From: Candidatus Calidifonticultor daggyaiensis
Lineage (GTDB): Bacteria > Actinomycetota > Humimicrobiia > Humimicrobiales > Humimicrobiaceae
Length of the DNA: 10,507 bases
Direction: 5' to 3'
Assembly: GCA_015661035.1 (NCBI GenBank)
Contig: JACVJA010000022.1
Coordinates: 1-10,507 of the forward strand
Shown here piece by piece: positions 1 through 7,013 of the stretch. The notes below the pieces were generated by a model that saw only the letters and a program-made list of their open reading frames with translations, was not told the DNA's origin and did no database searches. Made by a program: the position numbers and the translations under genes. Numbering within the stretch: the first letter of the stretch is position 1; each line of letters starts with the position of its first letter.

Positions 1-278
1 TTATAATAAATTTTTTTTAATTCATTTAAGATTAAATGTAATCCAGATTCTGCAGGTAATTTTTGATTACAATATTGAAAAATTTTATTCCAGAGTTCTT
101 TTTTTTCATCTATATGAATAGAATTAAACCATTCAAAAATTTTATTAAAATCAATATTATTATCTAAATTACTATTTTGTTGTTTTGGCAAATTGACTTC
201 TAAATTGTTATTTCGTTGTTCTGTTTTGTTGTCATCAGAAATATTTTCTTTTTGATGATTCTGTTTATTTTTTTCCAT
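1..278 (-). CDS. Hypothetical protein, 3'-truncated by window edge
   Basis: The reading frame opens with ATG at 278-276 and stays open for 92 codons to the left edge, so the C-terminus lies outside the window. I do not recognise the product. The first about 43 residues are dominated by N, Q, K, E and D (starting MEKNKQNHQK) and look disordered. From about residue 44 the sequence becomes helical and amphipathic, with aromatic positions (FEWFNSIHIDEKKELWNKIF) that suggest a small folded domain. No Shine-Dalgarno precedes the ATG. Instead a TATAAT box lies about 12 bp upstream and a TTAACCGAT element about 32 bp upstream, which supports this ATG as the start of a leaderless or near-leaderless transcript. 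The gene is divergent from the baseplate gene at 373. The call as a real gene rests on the promoter, the clean divergent spacing and the open frame. Confidence 0.68.
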   Translation of the reverse strand, partial: MEKNKQNHQKENISDDNKTEQRNNNLEVNLPKQQNSNLDNNIDFNKIFEWFNSIHIDEKKELWNKIFQYCNQKLPAESGLHLILNELKKIYY

Positions 279-316
279 ATTAAAAAATTATTATAGTTAA
301 TATATATCGGTTAAAC
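279..316 (-). promoter_or_regulatory. Putative promoter for the leftmost minus-strand gene
   Basis: Read on the minus strand, TTAACCGAT (complement of 306-314) is centred 32 bp before the ATG and is followed by TATAAT ending 11 bp before the ATG. The same TWARCCGAT element precedes three other genes in this window at nearly the same distance. The gap to TATAAT is shorter than a standard 17-bp spacer, so the element may be an activator or operator site rather than a classical -35 box. Confidence 0.5.
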
Positions 317-334
317 AAATTTTAAAATATATCT

Positions 335-372
335 CATAAGCCGATTTACTTAAAAAATATAAATTATTTTTT
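335..372 (+). promoter_or_regulatory. Putative promoter for the baseplate/tape-measure operon
   Basis: TAAGCCGAT at 337-345 is centred 32 bp before the ATG at 373, and TATAAA at 358-363 ends 9 bp before it. This is the plus-strand member of a divergent pair; the opposing copy of the motif (306-314) drives the gene to the left. No Shine-Dalgarno is present between the -10-like box and the ATG, which points to a near-leaderless mRNA. Confidence 0.5.
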
Positions 373-2223
373 ATGTCTGTTTATTCAATTGAATTATTAA
401 AAAGAAATGATGACGGTTCTCTTGGTGATTCTATTGGCGAATATTTTTTTTTAATAGGGTTAACTACAATTAATAATAAATATTCATATAAAATTGTCAT
501 AGAAGATACATTGTCTAAAAATAAAAATAATATTTCTGTTAGTGATATGGGATTAGGGATAGAAAGAATCACAATCAGTGGAGAAATCTATACAAAATTC
601 AAAGGTAGTCCTCCTAAAAAACCAGAAGGTTTTTCTTTAACAAATTATTTATTAGAAAAGACAGGTGTTCAAAATGTTATAGATGCATTTGATAAATTAA
701 TTGGTTCAGTAATTGAAAAAAGAGCTGGTATAACAGAATATTTGAATTTGCTTGCTTTCTTTGATGTTTTCTTCCGTGGTGGTAAATTTTTGTCTTCTGA
801 TTCCCAGATGATACCTATTGCCAATCATTTTTTCTTTGAAAAACTTTCTAATGAAACATTTAATTTTAGTGAATATGCTTTAGTTTTTCACGACTATTTT
901 AAGAATAGAGATTTAGAAGTTGTTATTGATAAAGATGGTTTTGAAGTTAATCAAAACGTTAATGATCCATTTTCAATTACATTTACTATAAATTTTATTG
1001 TATTAAGAGATATAAAAGATTTACATATACAAAAAGTAAAATCTATAATTGAAAGAATATTGACTATTAACCCAATTCAGGTAATAAATAATGTTCAAAA
1101 TTTAATAGATAGTGTAGTAAGAATTCCAGCAGAAATATCTAATTTTTCTATTAGTGTAGTAGATACAATCCAGTCTTTTTCTAATATATGGAATAATACA
1201 AAAGAAACATTAATTGGTGTAAAAAACAAAATACAAGATGATGGTAAATATATTACACGTTCTTGGCAAACTTCTATTAAGAATTTTAAAAAAATATTTA
1301 ATTTACCAGAGAAAAAAAATTTATATGAAAATATAATTAATAGTATTAATAAAGCTACAAATGATTTAACTACTATTGAAAATAAATTTCTTGAAGAAAA
1401 ACAAAAATTATCAAATGAAGAAAGGAAAATTCAAGATCTTGTTTCTGGTTTAAAATTATTGAAAGATTTATCAAAAAGAATTTTATATAATATAGGGCAA
1501 TCTGCTGTAGTGCCTACTTCTTCTTTAGAAGAAGAAGCAATTCAGGGTAATAAAAATTTTATAGATTATTTTAGAGACCCTATATATGAAGCTTTCTTGT
1601 ATGCTTATGATGGTATAATAAATACTTATGCAATGGTGATATATATTATTACAAATAATAATTATGAAATTATAGATAAAAATAAAAAAGACTTAAATCA
1701 AATTGCACAGGACAATTATGGAGATGGTAATTTAAAAGATTTTATTTTATATGTAAATAAAAATAATAAAGATACTACATTTGTTAAAGTCCCTAAATTA
1801 AATATAAGAACTAATAATGTAATCTATAAAGAACCACCAGTAATAACAATAAAAGATTTAGAAAAAAGTTTATTAGGAGAAGATATAAAATTAACCGAAG
1901 ATAGAGATTTTGCTGTTTCTTTAAATGGTGATCTCGCTATAGAAGAAGGTATGAATGCTTTAATACAAAATACAATCGATATGCTTGAAACAGAAGAAGG
2001 TTCACTTCCATTTTATCCTGATTATGGAATCAAAAAAAATTTAGGTGAATTACCAGAATATTATATTAAAATATCTTTTGTTAATATGGTTATAAATAAA
2101 TTATTATCTGATCCAAGAATTATATATGCTAATATTGTAAATGAAAGACAGGAAGGTAATGTGATTATTTTTACAATACAAATAACTACATTAACCAAAG
2201 AAAGTTTTTTTATAGATATATAA
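373..2223 (+). CDS. Baseplate protein with LysM-like segment and C-terminal gp25 domain
   Basis: Predicted virion baseplate component of a contractile-type tail (616 residues). The C-terminal about 110 residues (507-616) match the gp25/GPW pattern: a start like DRDFAVSLNGDL, then a helix with ALIQNTIDMLETEEGS, then a PDYG turn and a closing beta region. This domain builds the baseplate wedge in T4-like tails, where it is a small stand-alone protein, so 616 residues means a fusion. Around residues 438-466, LNQIAQDNYGD followed by a VNKNN stretch resembles the LysM-like motif of other baseplate proteins. The N-terminus (about 20-75, with ISVSDMGLGIERITISGEI) has the beta-rich look of tail and baseplate hub proteins. 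Residues about 320-370 are probably coiled coil. It leads an operon, lacks a Shine-Dalgarno and sits directly after a promoter-like motif. The gp25 call is firm; the N-terminal assignments are tentative. Confidence 0.8.
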   Translation: MSVYSIELLKRNDDGSLGDSIGEYFFLIGLTTINNKYSYKIVIEDTLSKNKNNISVSDMGLGIERITISGEIYTKFKGSPPKKPEGFSLTNYLLEKTGVQNVIDAFDKLIGSVIEKRAGITEYLNLLAFFDVFFRGGKFLSSDSQMIPIANHFFFEKLSNETFNFSEYALVFHDYFKNRDLEVVIDKDGFEVNQNVNDPFSITFTINFIVLRDIKDLHIQKVKSIIERILTINPIQVINNVQNLIDSVVRIPAEISNFSISVVDTIQSFSNIWNNTKETLIGVKNKIQDDGKYITRSWQTSIKNFKKIFNLPEKKNLYENIINSINKATNDLTTIENKFLEEKQKLSNEERKIQDLVSGLKLLKDLSKRILYNIGQSAVVPTSSLEEEAIQGNKNFIDYFRDPIYEAFLYAYDGIINTYAMVIYIITNNNYEIIDKNKKDLNQIAQDNYGDGNLKDFILYVNKNNKDTTFVKVPKLNIRTNNVIYKEPPVITIKDLEKSLLGEDIKLTEDRDFAVSLNGDLAIEEGMNALIQNTIDMLETEEGSLPFYPDYGIKKNLGELPEYYIKISFVNMVINKLLSDPRIIYANIVNERQEGNVIIFTIQITTLTKESFFIDI

Positions 2224-2233
2224 AGGGAATCTT

Positions 2234-3967
2234 ATGAGTGAAATCAAAATTGGTTTAAATTTAGATACAAAACAAGCAGAAAATAAGCTTAAAAGTTTTG
2301 TAGAAATAAGCAGGAAAAAAGATATATCCATTACAAGTAAAGTAGCTGATATTACAAAATCTCAATTTAAAGAAGGGAAAAGAATTGCAACAGAATATTC
2401 TGGGTCAATTGATGAATTAGCTTCTGGTGGTTTTTCTCAAACAATAGAGTTTTATTCAGATATTTTCAAAAAAGTCAAAGATACTATAAAAGATTCAAAA
2501 AATAAATTAAAACAAAAGGAAAATCTTAATATCCCACAATTACAATTCCCAGAAAATAATAAAATTAATTTAGTCAAAGATACTATAAAAGAAGAAAAAA
2601 AACGTTTCCAGCTTTTAGAAATTTTAACAAATAAATATAAAAATATAAATAGTAAATTTAAACAAAATATAAATGATTTTATCAATAAATTGAAAGAAAT
2701 ACCTCAAAATATTAAAAAAACAACAGATGAGATAAATCGTATTAATAAAAAAGGAAGTAATATACCTTCAATTCATAATATAAATATGGGGGGTGGATTA
2801 AGTAATATTTTTGGTAGTCTTGGAGCTTCTTTACCTTATGTAGGTGCATTATTTGCTGTTTTAGGTGGAGCAATTAAATTAATTTCTGATATAGGGCAAA
2901 GGACAACACAAGCACAGATGAGCCAGATGCAAACATGGTTTACTCTTGGTGGTTATCGTGGTGGGGGAGGTGGTTATTTCTTTAATGAAGATATAGCACA
3001 AGCGATGGTTGAATTTGCCAAAGAACGAAAATATCAATCTGTTAAAGAAATAAGAAAAGGAATTAATTTTTCAACAAGAGAATTACAATATTCTGCATTC
3101 CAACAAATACCTATACAAGAATATGCTTCTATTATGGGTATTATTTCTAAAAATACAAATAAAACTAATGAACAATTATTACAGGAATTTAGAAAATACT
3201 TTTCTTATAGTGGTGCTTCTATTCTTGGTGAAAGCGATTATTTAAGACAAATTGCTGAACATACAAAATGGATGAGAGAGCAAGGTTTTGATTTATTAAA
3301 AGATAATCTCGCTATTGATTATGCTAAATTTTCTTCAATAATGACAAAAGCTTTTGGAGAAGAAAGAGCAAAAGTTTTAAGTCAAAATTTATATAAACAA
3401 TCTTTAATGGCTGATAGAGGAGGCTTAATAGGAACTTTATCTTTAATGGCAAATTTACAAAAAACAGGAGATATATTCGAAGCATATAAATTAACTGAAC
3501 AGGGTAAAGGTTTAACAGAAACACTGAGTTTATTTAGTGGAATGAATAAATTAGCAAGTTTTATGTTATTAAGAAATCAAGGTATAACAACTTCTGATAT
3601 AGAAAAATTATCTAAATTTAATTTTAATAAAGCAATGAAGCAAATTACAATTGCTACAATTAAACCAGAAAGAGAAATTAAGAATATACAACCATTACAA
3701 GCAATTGCTAACCAGAATTTAATAAATCAGACTTATGCAACGAGTCAGGCTGGTTTAGAAGCACAACAAATTTCCACAGAATTACTTAAAATGCAATTAG
3801 ATTTAGTAAATGCTCTTGGACCAGTAGCTAAGGATGCTAAAGATTTTTTTATGCAGGGTAAAACAATGTATAATGATTTAAAAAATTTTTTTAAAGGAAT
3901 TAATTCTGCTGCTGATTTTATAGAAAAATTATCAACTAAAATTGGTGAAAAAATTAAATTCTTCTAA
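2234..3967 (+). CDS. Tape-measure-like tail protein
   Basis: Probable tail tape measure or related internal tail protein (577 residues), which would set tail length and may enter the host membrane at injection. The N-terminus (MSEIKIGLNLDTKQAENKLK) is typical of tape measure proteins. Residues about 70-175 are charged and helical, probably coiled coil, and contain a repeat (VKDTIK at 81-86 and 114-119). A glycine-rich hydrophobic stretch follows (about 186-220, including LPYVGALFAVLGGAIKLI) that could be a membrane-active segment, then a second glycine run at 239-247. The remainder is helical. A Shine-Dalgarno-like AAGGGA (2223-2228) lies 5 bp before the ATG, 10 bp after the baseplate stop, so the two genes are one operon. 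If it is the tape measure, the tail is short to moderate. The usual order places it before baseplate genes; here it follows. There is no diagnostic catalytic motif, so the function is inferred from composition and context. Confidence 0.62.
   Translation: MSEIKIGLNLDTKQAENKLKSFVEISRKKDISITSKVADITKSQFKEGKRIATEYSGSIDELASGGFSQTIEFYSDIFKKVKDTIKDSKNKLKQKENLNIPQLQFPENNKINLVKDTIKEEKKRFQLLEILTNKYKNINSKFKQNINDFINKLKEIPQNIKKTTDEINRINKKGSNIPSIHNINMGGGLSNIFGSLGASLPYVGALFAVLGGAIKLISDIGQRTTQAQMSQMQTWFTLGGYRGGGGGYFFNEDIAQAMVEFAKERKYQSVKEIRKGINFSTRELQYSAFQQIPIQEYASIMGIISKNTNKTNEQLLQEFRKYFSYSGASILGESDYLRQIAEHTKWMREQGFDLLKDNLAIDYAKFSSIMTKAFGEERAKVLSQNLYKQSLMADRGGLIGTLSLMANLQKTGDIFEAYKLTEQGKGLTETLSLFSGMNKLASFMLLRNQGITTSDIEKLSKFNFNKAMKQITIATIKPEREIKNIQPLQAIANQNLINQTYATSQAGLEAQQISTELLKMQLDLVNALGPVAKDAKDFFMQGKTMYNDLKNFFKGINSAADFIEKLSTKIGEKIKFF
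2473..2592 (+). repeat. 21-bp exact direct repeat inside tape-measure-like gene
   Basis: An identical 21-bp sequence beginning AGTCAAAGATAC occurs at 2473-2493 and 2572-2592, offset by 99 bp (33 codons, in frame). It encodes VKDTIK twice (residues 81-86 and 114-119). It could be a remnant of an internal duplication in the coiled-coil region, where length changes would alter tail length. Confidence 0.8.
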
Positions 3968-4404
3968 TCTTCTTTTTTATTTTTAAAAATACTAAAATCC
4001 TCTCCAGACTCAATTAAAATTTTTTGATATTTATGATAATAGTTTTTTTTAGAAAATTTAGAAAGTAAATCTTTTTTAAATTCTCTAAATGATGGTTTCC
4101 TATTACATATCATATAAAATGTTTTATTATGATTATAATCTAGTTTATATAAACAAAAAATTTTATATTTTAAAGGTAGATCTTTCTTTAAAAATTTGCT
4201 ATATTCCATTAAAAATTCATCAATGTCACTTTTATAGGTTTCACTTGGTACCACTTTTATCCAATTACGATCATTAATATATTTTTTATCAATATATGTT
4301 TCAATACTTTTTCTATCATTATTAATTTTACCTGACCAAATTGCAGGTAAAATATAAAAACCTATTATTAAATCATCTATCCCATATTTATCAATTGGTG
4401 TCAT
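3964..4404 (-). CDS. Hypothetical protein, 146 residues
   Basis: I do not recognise this product. It is a mixed, lysine- and tyrosine-rich soluble-looking protein, with a hydrophobic N-terminal stretch (DDLIIGFYILPAIW, about residues 10-23) too polar and short to be a confident membrane segment, a beta-like central part (YKIFCLYKLDYNHNKTFYMIC) and a basic C-terminus ending KNKKED. No catalytic motif is evident. The ATG at 4404 is chosen because a TTGATA-17-TATAAT promoter ends 7 bp upstream, placing the expected transcription start at or next to the ATG, and there is no Shine-Dalgarno. Its stop (TAG, 3964-3966) overlaps the stop of the convergent tape-measure-like gene (TAA, 3965-3967). It has its own promoter although the upstream metallopeptidase gene runs in the same direction, so separate control is likely. 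Confidence 0.72.
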   Translation of the reverse strand: MTPIDKYGIDDLIIGFYILPAIWSGKINNDRKSIETYIDKKYINDRNWIKVVPSETYKSDIDEFLMEYSKFLKKDLPLKYKIFCLYKLDYNHNKTFYMICNRKPSFREFKKDLLSKFSKKNYYHKYQKILIESGEDFSIFKNKKED

Positions 4405-4440
4405 AATGTCTATTATATTATCTTATATATATTGTATCAA
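4405..4440 (-). promoter_or_regulatory. Sigma70-type promoter, TTGATA-17-TATAAT
   Basis: On the minus strand TTGATA (complement of 4435-4440) and TATAAT (complement of 4412-4417) are separated by exactly 17 bp, and TATAAT ends 7 bp before the ATG at 4404. The -35 box overlaps the TGA stop (4437-4439) of the upstream metallopeptidase gene. This is the best consensus promoter in the window and the main argument for a bacterial host. Its geometry predicts a leaderless or 1-nt-leader mRNA. Confidence 0.7.
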
Positions 4441-6155
4441 GATTTATCTTTGCTTTTTAAATAATATTTTTTTAAATATTCAATATTATTCCTAAAACTA
4501 ACAATATCTAATAAAGAAAAATTCTCTAAAATATTGTCTATTTTCTTAAAAATTTCTTCTTTTGCTTTTTTTATTTCCCAGCCATAATGAAATGCTTTTA
4601 TCATTTCACCATCTAATATCGTCAATATATCACTTGCTTTTTTACTTTTATTTATTTCAGAAATGCTATATAAAATATTTTTTATTTTATTTTCAACATC
4701 ACCATCTCTTTTAAATCCTGTATATTTGCTAATAACATCAAAAATTGTGTCCGTAATATGTTCATATAATGGTTTACTCTCATCTGGGAACATCATTTTT
4801 TTGTGAAGTTTTTCATATAATTCATTAATAATTTCTGGTTTTTTATCAAAAATATCTAATTCTTTAAGAAAATAATCAAAAAAGTTGATTAAAATTGAAT
4901 AACCACCAATATACACATAAGGATTATCATAATACTTAAATTTATAATTTGGCGCACCCATAGAGTCCATTAATTCTTTTTTTAAAACATCGCTTTTAAA
5001 TAGATTTACATTTTCATTAATTAATTCATTATAGTTATATATAAATCTTTTGTCTTCTTGGGATAATCGGGGATCATTAAGTATTTGGAAAAATCTTTCA
5101 TCAATCGAAAGTAAATGATTTATTTCATGTAAAAATGTTCCACGAAAGTATCTTTCCTCAAAAAATGATAATTCAACTCCATATTGGATTTTTTTCATTA
5201 TGTAATAAAGAGCCGTTGATAATCTAAAATCAAAATCATTTGTTGTAGATACATCACCAGAATCATCTATATACAATGCATTATGTTTTATGTAATCATT
5301 TATCCCTAAATAAAATTTTTTTTCATCAGAATTATATTCTATATGCATATTTAAATTATGTTCACTATATAAATAAGGTTCTGGTATATAACGGATTATT
5401 TTTTTTTCATATAGTTTATTAAGTATATTTTTTATATTTTGCAATAATTCTTGCTTTTGTTCTTCGGATAGAGGCATATTATATCTTTGTATAGATGCAA
5501 TATTTTGTTTAACATCTAATTTATAACTTTTATTTAAATAATGTTCATAGGAATTTTTAATATCAGAAACTTTCTTTTTATCTTGAATGTTTTGGTTATG
5601 ATAGAATTTCCAAATATGATATAATAATTTTTGTTTTTTTAATCTTTTATGGACTTTTTTTCTGAAATTTTCTTCAGCATTATCCTGTTTATTTTGTTCT
5701 TGTGGTTTATTCTCTTGTTTTTTATTATTTGTTTTATCAGATTTATCTGATTTTAAATTTACTTTTTCATATTTTTGTTTTTGTTTATTTGTTAATTTAC
5801 TAAAATAATTATCCCATTTTTCTTTTTCTTTAAAATATTGATATACACCCAGTTGCCATTCTTCTAATTCAAAATCATATTTTTTGGCATTATATTCATA
5901 ATAATCCTTTTCTGTTTTTTCTAAATACTCTTCTACACTATTTACATTTAGATAAAGAGAAACGACATCAAGTAAGTCTGATAATTTGCTTTTTAAAAAA
6001 TCAAGAAATCTCTTTTTCTGTTCTTCCTGTGGTTCCTCATATATAAAGATATATGGTCTTTCTGGATCGCCTGTTTCTATTCTTTTTATGTATTTATGTG
6101 GTCTTGATTTTAATAACTTCTTTAATATACTTTTTAAGACTATTCCCCTATACAT
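4437..6155 (-). CDS. Putative HExxH zinc metallopeptidase
   Basis: A 572-residue protein with a zincin-type motif, HEINH at residues 343-347, inside a hydrophobic helix (FLHEINHLLSI). In such enzymes the two histidines bind zinc and the glutamate is the general base. A candidate third ligand of gluzincin type is E377 or E381 in NELINEN, 30-34 residues downstream; the metzincin HExxHxxGxxH extension is absent. The N-terminal 340 residues are highly charged, with a low-complexity K/Q/N/E stretch at about 130-160, and look like a helical or disordered region. No signal peptide or membrane segment is seen, so it should act in the cytoplasm or the virion, perhaps in virion maturation or host-protein cleavage. 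The start is the first ATG after a TATAAT box; no Shine-Dalgarno precedes it, and a G/C-run palindrome spans it. Family not identified; the motif alone can occur by chance, but its hydrophobic context is right. Confidence 0.65.
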   Translation of the reverse strand: MYRGIVLKSILKKLLKSRPHKYIKRIETGDPERPYIFIYEEPQEEQKKRFLDFLKSKLSDLLDVVSLYLNVNSVEEYLEKTEKDYYEYNAKKYDFELEEWQLGVYQYFKEKEKWDNYFSKLTNKQKQKYEKVNLKSDKSDKTNNKKQENKPQEQNKQDNAEENFRKKVHKRLKKQKLLYHIWKFYHNQNIQDKKKVSDIKNSYEHYLNKSYKLDVKQNIASIQRYNMPLSEEQKQELLQNIKNILNKLYEKKIIRYIPEPYLYSEHNLNMHIEYNSDEKKFYLGINDYIKHNALYIDDSGDVSTTNDFDFRLSTALYYIMKKIQYGVELSFFEERYFRGTFLHEINHLLSIDERFFQILNDPRLSQEDKRFIYNYNELINENVNLFKSDVLKKELMDSMGAPNYKFKYYDNPYVYIGGYSILINFFDYFLKELDIFDKKPEIINELYEKLHKKMMFPDESKPLYEHITDTIFDVISKYTGFKRDGDVENKIKNILYSISEINKSKKASDILTILDGEMIKAFHYGWEIKKAKEEIFKKIDNILENFSLLDIVSFRNNIEYLKKYYLKSKDKS

Positions 6156-6166
6156 TTAGGGGGAAT
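6142..6166. promoter_or_regulatory. Palindromic operator or start-codon hairpin
   Basis: ATTCCCCTA (6142-6150) and TAGGGGGAAT (6157-6166) form an inverted repeat, perfect except for one extra G, with the start codon of the 572-residue gene (complement of 6153-6155) in the centre. Runs of four C and five G are very unusual in this AT-rich DNA. It overlaps the predicted transcription start just downstream of TATAAT (complement of 6165-6170). It could be a DNA operator or, if the transcript starts upstream, an RNA hairpin presenting AUG in its loop. Confidence 0.55.
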
Positions 6167-6193
6167 TATATAATGATAAATACAATCGGTTAA
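6165..6193 (-). promoter_or_regulatory. Putative promoter for the metallopeptidase gene
   Basis: On the minus strand TTAACCGAT (complement of 6185-6193) is followed by TATAAT (complement of 6165-6170), with 17 bp between TTAACC and TATAAT. The motif is centred 34 bp before the ATG at 6155. It lies in the 53-bp gap between the 267-residue gene and this gene. No hairpin-plus-T terminator is visible in the gap, so read-through from the ParB-related genes is also possible. Confidence 0.55.
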
Positions 6194-6208
6194 TCTTTAC
6201 TAATTTAT

Positions 6209-7012
6209 CTAACTATATTTTTGCATCAATTTTTCTATTTGTTCTGGTTTTAAATTTTGTTTTATTAAAAATTCTTTAATTGTTTCGGGAGATTGTTTAA
6301 TTTTACCCTGTAAAATTAATAAAGGTAAATTCCAATCCCATTTTTCGTATTCATTCCATAAGGAAGAATGTTTTGCTTTCTGATAATATTCCCAATCATT
6401 ATAAATTTGTTCATAAAATTTTTTAAAAATCAAATACAATATATTTTTAAATTGTTCACCAGCTGGGATATCTGTTTCTATTAATAAAGCTATTTCGTAT
6501 TGATTAAACATAATTAAATTTTTTAAATTATACAAGGATTTATCTATAATTTTATCTATATTTGAAAGAGACCCATTAGTCTGACCTTTAAAATATTTTT
6601 CTTCTAAATCTATATTAAATTTTTCTTTTATAAGATAGGTTTCTAATAGATAAAAAATATTTTGATGATTTTTGTTATTCCAATAATATTCTAAACCTTT
6701 TTTTTGAAGTTCTATGTCTTTTTCTAATTGTAAAGAATCTTTTTTTAAACCAAATTTACCAATAATAAAACCTATAATTAAAGGGATTTCTTTATTGATT
6801 AATAGTTTTTTAATTTCTGGGATTAAATAATGTAGAAAAATACGATTTTGAATATAATCAAATTCATAGTAATATTTATCAGAAATTTCTTCTATGGTCC
6901 AGCCATTAATATGATAACTATAAAATAACTCTGCTTCGTCTAATGGATGTAAACTACTACCTATAATAGGTAAAAATTCTTTAATTATTTCGTCTTCCTT
7001 ATTATAAGACAT
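6209..7012 (-). CDS. ParB-related protein lacking the N-terminal nuclease/CTPase domain
   Basis: A 267-residue paralogue of the adjacent ParB-like protein. Residues about 22-95 align with the middle of its neighbour: both have an xPLDEAxxF start, an ENR/QNR element, then LIPxIKxL, a K-x-PL segment, IGK(F/Y)GL and an acidic turn. Further on both share a DKS-centred helix. In ParB this region is the helix-turn-helix DNA-binding domain. The GxxR and ENxxR motifs of the N-terminal domain are absent; the protein begins 21 residues before the shared region, so it could bind DNA or its paralogue but not hydrolyse CTP or cut DNA. The start ATG has a strong Shine-Dalgarno (AAGGAG, 8 bp upstream) and lies 1 bp after the ParB-like stop, so the two are translated from one mRNA. 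Its role, perhaps modulator or adaptor, is inferred from paralogy only. Confidence 0.68.
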   Translation of the reverse strand: MSYNKEDEIIKEFLPIIGSSLHPLDEAELFYSYHINGWTIEEISDKYYYEFDYIQNRIFLHYLIPEIKKLLINKEIPLIIGFIIGKFGLKKDSLQLEKDIELQKKGLEYYWNNKNHQNIFYLLETYLIKEKFNIDLEEKYFKGQTNGSLSNIDKIIDKSLYNLKNLIMFNQYEIALLIETDIPAGEQFKNILYLIFKKFYEQIYNDWEYYQKAKHSSLWNEYEKWDWNLPLLILQGKIKQSPETIKEFLIKQNLKPEQIEKLMQKYS

Positions 7013-7013
7013 T

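Noticed and set aside
279..372. CRISPR-like or iteron repeat array in the intergenic region
   Set aside because: Only two oppositely oriented copies of a 9-bp motif, at promoter distance from each gene; this is better explained as two promoters.
381..572. Minus-strand frame of 63 codons inside the baseplate gene
   Set aside because: It lies antisense within a gene with recognisable domains, and its hydrophobic low-complexity translation has no promoter or ribosome site; a shadow frame.
2452..2685. Minus-strand frame of 77 codons inside the tape-measure-like gene
   Set aside because: Phenylalanine-rich translation is the complement of lysine-rich coiled-coil codons; a shadow.
3324..3524. Minus-strand frame of 66 codons inside the tape-measure-like gene
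   Set aside because: Leucine-rich shadow of the sense strand, with no start signals.
4089..4277. Plus-strand frame of 62 codons opposite the 146-residue gene
   Set aside because: Tyrosine-rich antisense translation; the minus strand has a consensus promoter directly before its ATG, so that strand is the gene.
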